A stretch of DNA of 64,000 nucleotides from Boswellia sacra. Its lineage: Eukaryota; Streptophyta; Magnoliopsida; Sapindales; Burseraceae. Shown here piece by piece: positions 47,710-59,264 of this stretch. The position numbers and the translations under genes are program-made. Every line of letters begins with the position of its first letter. The first letter of the stretch is position 1. Under the pieces are notes generated by a model, which did not search any database, was not told the DNA's origin, and worked only from the letters and a program-made list of their open reading frames with translations. The DNA lies in NCBI GenBank assembly GCA_013180625.2, contig SNVD02011469.1, forward strand, positions 62,001 through 126,000, given 5' to 3'.

Positions 47710-50474
47710 ACCCTGCCGCCCATCCTTAATGCAGCTGAATTTTATTTAGTGATAGAACTCCCACAATCTGAAACGAACGAAGTAGATGGTACTCTTCCGA
47801 ATTTCATATGCATTTTCTCATTGTCCATCTAGTTACTTTTTCTCAGCTGTTCATGCAAGTATTCTGACCGCTTTTTCTCTGTGTGCGCGCGCGTGTAACA
47901 CAACAGTTGATGCTATCAAGAATATCAAGTCATTAAATAAGAGAAAAGATTGGCAAGGAGATCCATGTGCCCCTCAAGCATACTTGTGGGAGGGCCTTAA
48001 TTGCAGCTACAAAGATAATGATCCTCCCAGAATCATTTCGCTGTAAGTTCATGCCTTAACCATACAAATATTAAAGTTCTAGTTTATATATTCCAAGCTT
48101 TTGTTCATCAAATTAATCAACCTGAATTCAGGAATTTGTCATCAAGTAGATTGACTGGTGAGATACCTTCTTACATATCCAATCTGACAATGATAAAACA
48201 CCTGTAAGCATCTCAGATCTCACGTTAATCTGTATATTAATTGTCTAGTAACCTTTCAAGATGAGACTAAATCTCCATTAGCTAAAAAATTCTTCTATCA
48301 TAATCTTAGGGACTTATCAAACAACAGTTTGACTGGAGCAGTGCCTGAGTTTCTATCTAGATTGTCATCCTTGAAGACTTTTAAGTTATTAATGGGGATT
48401 AAAACTTAAAATTCCATGTTTCTGATTTTGAAATTAAAGATTCATAACTGTTATGCCTTTGCTGCAGAAACTTACGTGGAAATAATCTCACAGGTTCGGT
48501 TCCAACTGAACTCCTTGACAGATCAAATAGTGGTTCGCTAACGTTAAGGTATATACCTATGACAATTCAACTGTATAATATCCTCTTGACCTTGTTCTTT
48601 CACTAAATCTTCTCATAGAAATTGAGCTAGAAAATATTAATCGTAGAAAATAGTATAAAATGCCCTTGTTTTCCATAGATCAATAGTAGTCATTTTTTTT
48701 TTAGGCAAATGACACGTGCTATGTTTTGCTGTGCGAAGCTATGACCGATTATAGGATCAGGCTGGTCAACACATTGGCAATTGCAGGATTTGGTAAACTG
48801 GTATATTATATTACCCATTTGGATTTTTTTTTTAAACTTTGTCCTCAAGTTTTTAATATTTTGAAATTTATTTATTAAATCATAAAATATGCATTTAATT
48901 CATTTACAAAGATAGGCTCTGTTAACTTATATTTTTTTTCACTTGAAATCTTAATTTAAATTTTCAATTAATGATATTACTTAATCCCATGATATAAGCT
49001 GGTATACATTTTAAGTAGTTAAACATTTAAATTAAGAAATCTCAATTTCAATTCTTGTTATTATCAAAAATCTTACCTTAGTTATAAAGTCAAAGGAGTA
49101 ATGTTATAACTATAAATTTTGTCACTCTTATTAAATGAGTTAATTTTGAATATTCACTTGTTCAAATACATCTCATGAGTTAATTTTGAATATTCACTTA
49201 GCTTGTTCAAATGCATATTTTAATAGATGAGTGTAACATATGAAAAATTTGATAGGAGTACAAAATGTGAACGACCCTCCATCTTCTCAACGCTTACTTT
49301 GTTCTGCTTGGCTGCTCTGATTGCAGCGTGGATGGTAATCCAAATCTTTGCGCATCAGCTTCATGCAGCAAGACAAAGAAGAAGAAGAAAATTTTGGTTC
49401 CAGTTGTAGCATCGTTTGCTTCTTTGATCATAGTAGTGACGGTCTTGGCCATCTTCTGGAGACTTAAAAGACCAAACCGAGGTATATACGGCCACCATTA
49501 CGCACTTATAGGCTATTTCGTGAAGTGCTTTATGCTAGGTGAAGAAGCTTAGTGATGATAATATTATCCATTTTCTACACTTTAGGGTATGATATATAAA
49601 ATGACCTATGTAACCAACTTTTAATGATTTTATATAAGAAAAATTTACTTGACGATTTTTTATAATTTACTTTTATTCATTCAATGGTTACTTGAATATA
49701 AACTACATGCCAACAAAGTTATTATATACTTTATGCTTTTTTGAGCAGGGAAAGGCGGCAACTCGAGCTATGGTACAAAGAACCGAAGATTTACGTATGC
49801 GGAACTATCGATGATTACAAATAACTTCAAAAAGGTTCTTGGAGAGGGAAGTTTTGGAAAGGTTTACCATGGCCACTTGGATGATGATACTGAAGTTGCT
49901 GTCAAAATGCTCTCTGACTCGTCATGTCAAGGTTATGATGAGTTTGAGGCAGAGGTATAAATTATCTGTATCATATACTCGTATATACATAAACTTACTT
50001 GATCTGAAACTATATATTCAACTAAAAAGATTTTAATGTACAGGTGAAACTTCTTCTCACAGTTCATCACAGAAACTTGGTAACCCTTTATGGATATTGT
50101 GATGAAGGCAACCAAATTGGGCTTGTCTATGAGTTCATGGCCAATGGGAACTTGAAAGAGCATCTGTCAGGTATTGCTCTAAAAAATTGGAATTAAAACG
50201 CCAATTCTTCCAAGTTTCTGAATTAAATAAAATGTTTTCGCAATTTCTTTGTGGATGTAGCTAGGAGTGTGGATGTCATGAGTTGGGAAGGGAGACTCCG
50301 AGCAGCAGTGGAGGCAGCACAAGGTTAGAGAGTATTTTGTTTGTGCTTTGAGTTTGTACTTGTGCATGTACTGATTTAGGTAGAATTTTGAGATGCAGGA
50401 TTGGAGTACCTTCACCATGGCTGTAAGAAACCCAGAGTACACAGAGATATCAAGTCTGCGAACATCTTACTGAG

Positions 50475-50691
50475 TGTTAGCAATAATAAGGGTACTTTTG
50501 TAAATTAGTCAATAAGGATAGATTAGTAAATTGATTAATTAGTTGTTAATGCTGTTATTAGTTTGTTAAGTCAGTTAACAAACTAACTGAAAGAAGAAAA
50601 ACAGAAACGAAGGACAAAGGGTCTGGAAGCATGTATATACACTGATCAATTCTTGTTTTTTAATACAATGAAATAACACTACATTTCAACA
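50475..50691 (+). repeat. 5' LTR of the copia element
   Basis: 217 bases, TGTTAGC...TTCAACA, with TGTT/AACA ends. It contains a palindromic block GTTAAGTCAGTTAACAAACT and a poly-A-signal-like AATACAATGAAATAA near the right end. Confidence 0.95.
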
Positions 50692-50703
50692 TGGTATCAG
50701 AGC
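50692..50703 (+). other. Primer-binding site of the copia element
   Basis: TGGTATCAGAGC directly follows the 5' LTR, initiator tRNA-Met type. Confidence 0.95.
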
Positions 50704-50714
50704 ATTAAGATCTA

Positions 50715-53700
50715 ATGGGAGAATTTCAACCTAGCTCTTTCGAAAATTTCCAATCCAACACTGGAATTGATCCTGGAGTTGTTAATCCAGCAATGAATTC
50801 ACCCAATTCCTTCTCGCCAATTCTTCCTTCAGTGCTCACAAGCTTGTCGATTAAACTACAGAGAACAAATTATGGTTTCTGGCGAACTCAGATCCTTGCA
50901 ACTTTGAGAGCTTTTGATCTTGAAGGTTACATCACAGGAGAGAAGTCATGTCCTGCTAAAGTGATCTCAATTCGTTCCTCACAAAATCCAGAGGAGATTT
51001 CAACTCAGATCAACCATGAATTTCTCAATTGGAAGAGGATCGATCAATTTGTTCTCAGCTGGTTGCTGTCATCAATTTCGGAATCCATTTACTGCAATGT
51101 AGTTCGATGCACATCAGCTATGGAGGTTTGGAATGTTCTTGAAAAGCTGTTTTATACTGAATCTAAGGCTAGATCTCTACATCTGAAACATCAACTTCAA
51201 AACACTAGAAAAGGATCCATGTCTATATCCGAATACATATCAAAATTAAAAGATATTGCTAATACCTTGATTGCTATAGGACATGAGGTTACAGATATGG
51301 ATTTATTGTTCTATGTTCTTGATGGTCTTGGACCAGAATTTGATGCAATTGTAGTTAATCTTACCTCAAGATCTGGAAATATAACATTAGAAGAGGCACA
51401 GTATCAACTTCAAAGTTATGAGATGAGGTTAGAAAGATTCAATTCACCACAAACTCTAAGTCTTGATCACAGTGCCAATGTAGCTGCAAAGCAGTCTCAA
51501 TTCGGAATGAACACATTTGGCAATCACAATTCACAGTACTCAAACAACTCCAGACAATCTTTCAATCAAAACTTCAGAGGCAGAGGAAGGTATAAGAACA
51601 ATGGCAGAGGCTCAAACAATTATAATTCAGCCAGACCTATGTGCCAACTTTGTGGAAAAACAGGCCATACAGTAGTGAAATGCTATCACAGGTTTGACAT
51701 AAACTATCAAGGACCACCATCAGCTGCTCAGCCCTCTCAAGCTCTTAATGTCAATCAATCATCGAGAACAACAGCTCAAAACTCTCAGGCATCTCAAGCC
51801 TTAATTGCTTCTCCATCAGCAGTGCAGGATCCTGCTTGGTACCTTGACACAGGAGCTACTGACCATATCACATCAGATATGAGCAAACTTGCATCAGCAT
51901 CAAAATATACAGGATCTGAGGCAGTTCAAGTTGGTAATGGTACCTCTCTATCCATCACTTATATTGGTTATGGTTATTTGCAATCTCTCAATTCATCAGC
52001 ATGCTTTAAACTTCAAAAAATCTTAGTAGTTCCTGCAATCACAAAGAATTTGCTAAGTGTTTCTCAACTTGTTAGTGAAAACAACATAACTGTTGAATTT
52101 CATGATTATGGTTGCCTGATTAAGGACAAGGATACCAGACAGATCTTGCTGGAAGGATACCTCAGTGATGGATTGTATCGAATAGCAACAAAATCCAACT
52201 CCAGTTCATGCTGTGTTACAGATAATAAACTGTCAAACTCTACTTCCCTGTTTGCATCTGTAGTCAATAATGTCAAATTAGTTGATTCTGATTCGTCAGT
52301 TGTAAATAATCAAGTACTTTGGCATAGGAGATTAGGCCATCCACACTTTCATGCAATGCAAAAACTGTCCTCAATCACTCAATTGTTCAAATGTACAAAT
52401 AAAGCTGAATGCTTCTGTGAATCCTGTAGATATGGCAAGCAGTGCCATGAAATCTATCCTAGCTCAAAGTCTAGAACTGCAAATCCACTGGAAATTGTAT
52501 ATTCAGACCTCTGGGGTCCATCTCCAATAAAATCAGTTGAAGGATACACTTACTATGTGAGTTTTGTGGATGATTTCAGCAGATATACTTGGATATTTCC
52601 TCTCAAATCCAAAGCTGAAGTGTTTAATGTCTTTAAGCTGTTCTTGATTCAAGTTGAAAGACGGTTTAATACAAAACTAAAATGTCTGCAGTCTGACTGG
52701 GGTGGGGAATACAGACCACTCAAATCATTCCTCAAAGAACTTGGAATCTTATTTAGACATCCATGTCCACACACTCATCAACAAAATGGAGTTGTGGAAA
52801 GAAAACATAGACACATTGTAAACACTGGCCTCACAATGCTAGCACAAGCCTCTCTGCCCCTTTCATTCTGGTGGTTTGCATTCAACACAGCAGTATATCT
52901 CATAAATAGATTACCATCAGCTGCATTGAAGTCTAAGTCTCCATACTTTGTTCTATTTCTAGTTTATCCTAACTATAAACTATTCAAGGTATTCGGATGT
53001 GCTTGCTATCCCAATTTGAGATCATATCAGTCTCATAAATTTTCATTTCACACATCTACATGTGTCTTTGTTGGTTACAGTTCAGCACATAAAGGATATA
53101 TGTGCCTTCACTCCTCTGGTAGAATATACATTGCTCAAAGTGTATCTTTCAATGAGCAAATGTTCCCATTTAAAAATGATTCATTCCTAAATTCATCATC
53201 ATATTCAAATGCTGAACTTGTATCAGGACCTTGGATAATTCCTAGTCCTCAAACAGATCACAATCTTTCCAGCTTTATACCACCAAGTCAGATTCCAGAA
53301 ACACCAAGTTCAAATCCATATTCTCCTGAAACTTCAAGTTCACCTACTCAGATTTCACCAATTGAAATTCCCACTGCTGTATCTCAGCAAACATCCTTGT
53401 CAACATTACCAACTAACCCAAACACTCATCCTATGGTCACTAGATCTAAAGCAGGTGTCTTTAAGCCTAAGTTCCATGCATATACCATTGATACAACCAT
53501 CTCATCCTTTATTGAACCAGCCACTGTCCAACAAGCCATAAACAATCCGAAATGGTATGAAGCAATGAAAGATGAATTTCATGCTTTGCAAACCAATCAA
53601 ACCTGGTCACTGGTTCCCTTTTCTGAGGACATGAAAGTAGTAGATCACAAATGGGTTTTCAGAGTGAAATATAACTCTGATGGATCAGTACAAAGATTCA

Positions 53701-55160
53701 AGGCAAGGTTAGTTGCCAAGGGCTTCCAACAGACCCCAGGAATAGACTACTTTGACACTTTCAGTCCTGTCATTAAGCCCTCTACAATCAGAGTTATTTT
53801 CTCTCTAGCAGTTACTTTGAATTGGGATATTCAACAAGTGGATGTCAACAATGCATTCCTTCATGGAGAACTTCAAGAGACAGTCTATATGACACAACCT
53901 GAAGGATTTATAGATGCATCTCATCCCAACTATGTCTGTCATCTTCACAAATCATTGTATGGCTTGAAGCAGGCACCTAGAGCTTGGTTTGACAAGCTCA
54001 AGACTGCTCTACTTCAGTGGGGGTTCCAACCATCTATTTCAGATTCAATTCTGTTCATTCTTAAAACTGTCAGCACAATTACACTGCTATTAGTTTATGT
54101 TGATGACATACTGGTTACTGTTAGTGATGATGCTCAAATTAAGAAAGTTATATCAGATTTAAATCTGAAATTTGCACTCAAAACTCTTGGCTCTGTCAGC
54201 TATTTTCTTGGATTTGAAGTCAAAAGATCCAAGAACCATATGCTGCTCACACAAAGGAAGTATGCAATTGATCTACTGAAAAAATGCAACATGCTGGAAT
54301 CAAAGGCTATTCAGTCACCTATGGAAGCTAATTCAAGGCTTTCATCAAAAGACAGTGAAGAATTTGAGCAACCTAGCCTGTATAGAAGTACAATTGGTGC
54401 ATTGCAATACTTATCAATGACCAGACCTGACATCTCATATGCAGTGAACAAGCTAAGTCAGTTCCTGCAGTGTCCTACAATCAAACACTGGCAGGCCTGC
54501 AAGAGATTGCTCAGATACATCAAAGGAACAACACATTATGGATTAATTTTCAGGAAAATGGAGTCAATTAATATTAGAGCCTATAGTGATGCAGACTGGG
54601 CAAGCTCACTGGATGACAGAAAATCAACTTCAGGATGCTGTGTGTACTTTGGAAACAATCTAATATTCTGGAGTTCAAAGAAACAGAAAGTGGTAGCAAG
54701 ATCCTCAACTGAATCAGAATACAGAGCAATGTCTCTTGCAGCAACTGAAATCATTTGGTTACAAAGCCTGCTATCCGAAATTGGAGTAAGATTAAGTGAC
54801 ATTCCTATTCTGTTCTGTGACAACAAAGGAGCAGAATCCTTGGCCTCAAATCCTGTGTTCCATGCTAGAACAAAGCATGTTGAGATTGATGTGCATTTCT
54901 TAAGAGAGAAGGTACTGGAAGAAAAACTAAGAGTGCAGCATATATCCACTGAATTTCAGAATGCAGACATTCTCACTAAGCCTATAACAGGAACAAGGTT
55001 TGAATTCCTAAGAGACAAGTTAAACATCTATACTGAAGAATGTGCTGAACTGAAGCAGAAGGTATATGCAAACCCGAAGCAAAGCTATAAAGTTCAGGAA
55101 TATGCAGAACTGAAACAAAGCTATGAAGCTCTGGACAATTGCAGAGTCAATGCAAGTTAG
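50715..55160 (+). CDS. Gag-pol polyprotein of the copia element
   Basis: Uninterrupted 1481-codon frame starting 12 bases after the PBS. The domains run in copia order (integrase before RT). They are: N-terminal Gag of UBN2 type, zinc knuckle CQLCGKTGHTVVKC near residue 310, protease DTGATDH near 378, integrase zinc region HRRLGHPH and core with DDFSRYTW and NGVVERKHR, RT starting HKWVFRVKYNSDG with YVDDIL near 1130, and RNase H with STESEYRA near 1327. After RNase H there is a short tail (about 45 residues) with two similar AELKQ...SY units that I do not recognise. All key motifs look intact, so the element may encode everything needed to move. Confidence 0.95.
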   Translation: MGEFQPSSFENFQSNTGIDPGVVNPAMNSPNSFSPILPSVLTSLSIKLQRTNYGFWRTQILATLRAFDLEGYITGEKSCPAKVISIRSSQNPEEISTQINHEFLNWKRIDQFVLSWLLSSISESIYCNVVRCTSAMEVWNVLEKLFYTESKARSLHLKHQLQNTRKGSMSISEYISKLKDIANTLIAIGHEVTDMDLLFYVLDGLGPEFDAIVVNLTSRSGNITLEEAQYQLQSYEMRLERFNSPQTLSLDHSANVAAKQSQFGMNTFGNHNSQYSNNSRQSFNQNFRGRGRYKNNGRGSNNYNSARPMCQLCGKTGHTVVKCYHRFDINYQGPPSAAQPSQALNVNQSSRTTAQNSQASQALIASPSAVQDPAWYLDTGATDHITSDMSKLASASKYTGSEAVQVGNGTSLSITYIGYGYLQSLNSSACFKLQKILVVPAITKNLLSVSQLVSENNITVEFHDYGCLIKDKDTRQILLEGYLSDGLYRIATKSNSSSCCVTDNKLSNSTSLFASVVNNVKLVDSDSSVVNNQVLWHRRLGHPHFHAMQKLSSITQLFKCTNKAECFCESCRYGKQCHEIYPSSKSRTANPLEIVYSDLWGPSPIKSVEGYTYYVSFVDDFSRYTWIFPLKSKAEVFNVFKLFLIQVERRFNTKLKCLQSDWGGEYRPLKSFLKELGILFRHPCPHTHQQNGVVERKHRHIVNTGLTMLAQASLPLSFWWFAFNTAVYLINRLPSAALKSKSPYFVLFLVYPNYKLFKVFGCACYPNLRSYQSHKFSFHTSTCVFVGYSSAHKGYMCLHSSGRIYIAQSVSFNEQMFPFKNDSFLNSSSYSNAELVSGPWIIPSPQTDHNLSSFIPPSQIPETPSSNPYSPETSSSPTQISPIEIPTAVSQQTSLSTLPTNPNTHPMVTRSKAGVFKPKFHAYTIDTTISSFIEPATVQQAINNPKWYEAMKDEFHALQTNQTWSLVPFSEDMKVVDHKWVFRVKYNSDGSVQRFKARLVAKGFQQTPGIDYFDTFSPVIKPSTIRVIFSLAVTLNWDIQQVDVNNAFLHGELQETVYMTQPEGFIDASHPNYVCHLHKSLYGLKQAPRAWFDKLKTALLQWGFQPSISDSILFILKTVSTITLLLVYVDDILVTVSDDAQIKKVISDLNLKFALKTLGSVSYFLGFEVKRSKNHMLLTQRKYAIDLLKKCNMLESKAIQSPMEANSRLSSKDSEEFEQPSLYRSTIGALQYLSMTRPDISYAVNKLSQFLQCPTIKHWQACKRLLRYIKGTTHYGLIFRKMESINIRAYSDADWASSLDDRKSTSGCCVYFGNNLIFWSSKKQKVVARSSTESEYRAMSLAATEIIWLQSLLSEIGVRLSDIPILFCDNKGAESLASNPVFHARTKHVEIDVHFLREKVLEEKLRVQHISTEFQNADILTKPITGTRFEFLRDKLNIYTEECAELKQKVYANPKQSYKVQEYAELKQSYEALDNCRVNAS

Positions 55161-55189
55161 CTAGGATGTCTGTTCGAAAGCCTAGCTAC

Positions 55190-55202
55190 ACTTGAGGGGA
55201 GC
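55190..55202 (+). other. Polypurine tract of the copia element
   Basis: ACTTGAGGGGAGC directly precedes the 3' LTR at 55203, a common form in plant copia elements. Confidence 0.85.
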
Positions 55203-55419
55203 TGTTAGCAATAATAAGGGTACTTTTGTAAATTAGTCAATAAGGATAGATTAGTAAATTGATTAATTAGTTGTTAATGCTGTTGTTAGTTTGTTAAGTC
55301 AGTTAACAAACTAACTGAAAGAAGAAAAACAGAAACGAAGGAGAAAGGGTCTGGAAGCATGTATATACACTGATCAATTCTTGATTTTTAATACAATGAA
55401 ATAACACTACATTTCAACA
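55203..55419 (+). repeat. 3' LTR of the copia element
   Basis: 217 bases, differing from the 5' LTR at three positions. It is followed by the target duplication CTGAG and the resumed kinase exon. Confidence 0.95.
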
Positions 55420-56653
55420 CTGAGCGACAAATTCCAAGCAAAAATAGCTGATTTTGGGCTAATAAGAACTTTTCCAGTGGAAGGTGCCACTCATTTGTCA
55501 ACAGGTGTTGCGGGGACCTTCGGATACCTTGATCCTGAGTAAGTAGGCAAATTTTGCATTAATATTAGTAAATAATGAAGAAATTCAAGGATGTTAATAG
55601 AACCATAGACCGTGAAAGAAAATTACTTTAACAATAGGCAAAAACAATAGAAATTACATAAATTGACAAGACTTATAGGCAATAATTATAAAAATTAAAT
55701 GTTAAAACAATTACTATTAAAACAAGAATAACTATAGATGAATAATCAACTTAAACAATAAAACTCAGACAACTTAATCTAACACAAAGTTTGTAAATAG
55801 ATGGTTCTCACTTTATTTATTAAAAATTCTTTAATTTTCTTTTCTACTTTTACCCACATAGTAAATTTGTGTCACGTCAAACGTTAAGAATCAAAGTCAA
55901 AAAGTTGTATTTAATTATACTAACTCATCAACTATCAATCTTCACCATTGAATTATGTACGATGAATATGCAAAATTTATGTCAAGATATTGTGTCAATT
56001 TTATTTTTTATATATGTAACGTATGAAAATTATTGAATAAAAATATAAAACGATAAAATTTAGTCAGGGGTGTAATGAATCTAGAAAAACTATTACAATA
56101 TAAATAAAGAATATTATAACATTTAGTATGTAATGAGCCTAGAAAAACTATTATAATAAAAACGAAGTCTAGAGAAAGAATCTAATTCATTTTTTTCTCC
56201 TAACTGCTGTCGACTGAGGAACTACTTGTATTTATTGTCAGGTACTGTCAAACATATAGATTAAATGAAAAGAGCGATGTGTATAGTTTTGGGGTGGTTA
56301 TTTTGGAGATAATCACGGGCCGACCTGTGATTACAAATACTGGGGAGCATAATCACATTAGTCAATGGGTTGTTTTCATGCTTGAAAAAGGGGATATTAA
56401 AAATATTGTTGATCCAAGGTTAAGGGGAAATTTTGACATTAACTCAGCATGGAAAGCTGTTGAAATAGCAATGGCTAGTGTATCTCAAACTTCTGCCGGA
56501 AGGCCGACCATGAAAGATGTAGTGATGGAATTGAAGCAGTGTTTAGAAATGGAGAGATCTCGGAAGGAGGGCCAATATGGGACTGAATCAAGAGATCATC
56601 ATAGAACGGTCTCTCTGAATCTAAGTACTGAACTCAATCCTGTGGCAAGGTAG

Positions 56654-57866
56654 TATATTTTCGTACTGGTTCTGTCAAGTCTCAAACCCTCGACTTCAGT
56701 TCATCCTTGAATTCCAAGAAAAATCAAAAAGTGAGAGTCTTCTACCCCCAACAATCACGTTGTTGTGTGTTAGATTTTTGGCTCGAGTGATCCAACTGAG
56801 CTTTTTTTTTTTGTAATTTACAATCTCATTTATGCATATCTGCCAACTTTAATTTTTTTAAAAAATATATATATAAATTCTAGACCTTTGCATTAGGTTG
56901 TTTTTAAGTAGCAGAGATGTTATTTGAATTATTTTGGACTGAAATTGAGAATTCATATTTAATTTCTATCCTATGGCCAGGAAGAGAGATGGGAAAAGGA
57001 AAGAAACAATGTAAATATTAATTCCAAAAGAAGGAAAATCCGGATTAGAGAATTAATTAAAATACAACTTATATACGAGGGCAAGTCAATGAAGTCTAGG
57101 TGAAGTTCTGACTAGACTTCAGTTTGTTGATTATTGGATACAAAGGTATCAAACGAGATACATAAACTTGGGATGCCCTTCAACCCATGTGTGGTAACCC
57201 ATTTTTGTTCCATAATTCAAAATCTCCTTGTGTGAATTACAAATGAATTTCTTTTTTAACCGTCCACAATCAAATAATTAGCGATGTTTCCTCCCATGGT
57301 ACTCATCCACTCTTGGTGGATTTGTGGAGTCAAAATCATGACATGAATCCAGTTAGAAAACTCCAATCTAACCTATAGATCTTGTACACATATCTTGACT
57401 TGGTTGATCAACTTTTTAAGAATAAAAACTCAAAACTCAAAATAATGCCACTGGTTGTGCATCACTTTTTTAATTTTATCTTTTATTCTTTCATTGAAAG
57501 CATCTCCACACGCAATTCTTTCCGACTATAATATTACAGCATCAGCATAGTTTTTGAATTCATATATATATATACATATATATATGTGTATATATATATG
57601 TATATATATATACATATATATATATGTATATATATATACATATATATATGTATATATATATACATATATATATACACATATATATATATATATACATATA
57701 TATAAACACACACACACGCACGCATATATATGTCTATTTGTTTTTTAATTTGTCTAGAGCTAGAATTGGCACATTCTAACAACGAATTACAAGCCGCAAG
57801 TGCAGGACGAGGATACACAGTAACCCTTACAAACTAAAAAATTGCTTTTTGGGGCTCAGCTCCTAT
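56654..57866. other. Intergenic DNA downstream of the receptor-kinase pseudogene
   Basis: AT-rich, with no coding or RNA gene recognised. It contains the composite microsatellite at 57561-57731. Confidence 0.45.
57561..57731. repeat. Composite (TA)n(CATATA)n microsatellite
   Basis: About 170 bases of alternating purine-pyrimidine built from TATATACATATATATG-like units, ending in an (AC)n run. It has long stop-free frames on both strands (repeating Tyr-Ile), which are artefacts of the repeat. Confidence 0.9.
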
Positions 57867-58085
57867 TGTAGGAATTAAACCAAGCTTAGACATCTTGTTT
57901 AGTTTCTTTGGATTAGGGTAAAATTTCTGAGATTTGGTTTAATATCATTAGTTTTATAGTTCGAGTGAGATTGCCTTTGATTCTTATGTAAGCTTGCATC
58001 GTACGTATATTTTAATATAAGAGAATTAATCAGTTTTCTCTTCACACTTTTTTTTTTTGTGAGTTGGTATTTTTATTTTCCTACA
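57867..58085 (+). repeat. Left LTR of the small copia-like element
   Basis: 219 bases ending TTTTCCTACA, directly followed by the PBS. Confidence 0.85.
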
Positions 58086-59264
58086 ATTGGTATCATAGCT
58101 AGGGAACTCGAGGAATTTCTCAAGTTTGATGGAAAAAATAATTTTAAGCTTTGGAGAGATCGGATACTACTCATCTTTGAATATTAAGACATCTGAAAAA
58201 TTGTAGACTTGGGATATCAAATACCAGCAGAGATCAAGTAGAATTAACATAAGAACAAAGAGAAAATGTCAGTTATAATTGAAGGAAAGATATAAAACCT
58301 AGGGTTTATGTCAATCAAACTGTGGATCTCCACGTCAATCACAAAATTGTTAATGTAAAATCAAACAAAATAAGTATGGGATTTCTTGATGAACAACTAT
58401 GATAGTACTGGGGAAAGAAAAATTGTGTCCTAGATCAAGTCCAAAACATGCCTAGATTCAAGATTGGAAACTGCAAAAGAGTCCCAAAATTTCAATGTTG
58501 AGATAGACACTCACGAATTGAATCTCTTAAAAATAAAGAAGAAAATCAAATTTTAGAACAGTTCGTCGTAGTTCACAAACTGCCATTGTCACCCGTCGTC
58601 ATCACCATTTGTCATCATCGACCGGAGAATGAATTCTCACCTCCACCACCATCGAATAGATAAGGACATGGTCAGCAAACTTTCCTTCTTCGCCGATGAC
58701 CACTTCTAGCAGGACCACCCGAAAAAGGTCTATTAACGCTTTGGTTATACCATCAACCACCGCGACCACTGATAAGTAAGATGTCACCACCCTTCCAAGA
58801 AGTTTCGCAGATGGTTGCAGATGATGAATCAAAAGTCGACACCAATCAAGATTGCCAAAATCTTCCGAATCACCACCATAAGAAGAGTCATCATCAAAAT
58901 ATCAGACAAGCCCCTACAATGGCAAATATTGATCAGTTCCCTTTGATAAAAACTTTCAGTTTGGTCCAAGTTTGTGGAAAATTCTGAGCCCCACCACGTT
59001 TGGTTTGTGACAATGAAGCCCTTGCAGAATTTCAGTTTGGTTTGTTTATTTTCAAAAATTTATTTTAAACCCACAACAAAGAATTATCTCCAACAAGAGA
59101 AGGAATGTGATTTTTCGGTTAGAATTCAAAGAGAAAAGTAGAGGACTTATTTGCATTGGATGATAAGTTGCTATATAGTATGGAAGATCATATTTTTGCT
59201 TGGGTGATTAGAGAGCATAGTAATTACAAAATTACTCATGTGAAGCTTAGTTTAGGGGGGGCAA

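Larger units (their letters stand above)
50475..55419 (+). mobile_element. Complete Ty1/copia retrotransposon inserted in a kinase exon
   Basis: The 4945-bp element has 217-bp LTRs (50475-50691, 55203-55419) that differ at three positions, a PBS, an uninterrupted 1481-codon polyprotein and a polypurine tract. Perfect target duplications CTGAG flank it (50470-50474, 55420-55424). Short LTRs and compact size suggest an Ale- or Ivana-like lineage; I cannot decide between them. It lies in the same orientation as the host gene, between the catalytic-loop and DFG codons. Confidence 0.96.
46552..56653 (+). pseudogene. Malectin-like LRR receptor kinase pseudogene, 13 exons, copia element in exon 12
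   Basis: Exons: 46552-46633, 46717-47251, 47325-47788, 47907-48042, 48132-48203, 48310-48381, 48468-48548, 49327-49481, 49749-49954, 50044-50170, 50261-50323, 50399-50474 joined to 55425-55538, and 56242-56653. Phases agree and would give 864 residues with signal peptide, malectin-like domain, GDPC motif, LRRs, membrane helix and kinase (GEGSFG, HRD, DFG all present). Three lesions kill it. TAA at 47707-47709 (codon 334) stands where the paralogue has a Ser-type codon. The splice donor after 48381 lacks GT. A 4.9-kb copia element lies between HRD and DFG. The otherwise clean frame suggests recent death. A truncated secreted malectin-like protein of 333 residues is still possible. Confidence 0.92.

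Noticed and set aside
57526..57818. Tyr-Ile repeat proteins on both strands.
   Set aside because: Translation of an alternating TA/CA microsatellite; no start context or conserved frame.
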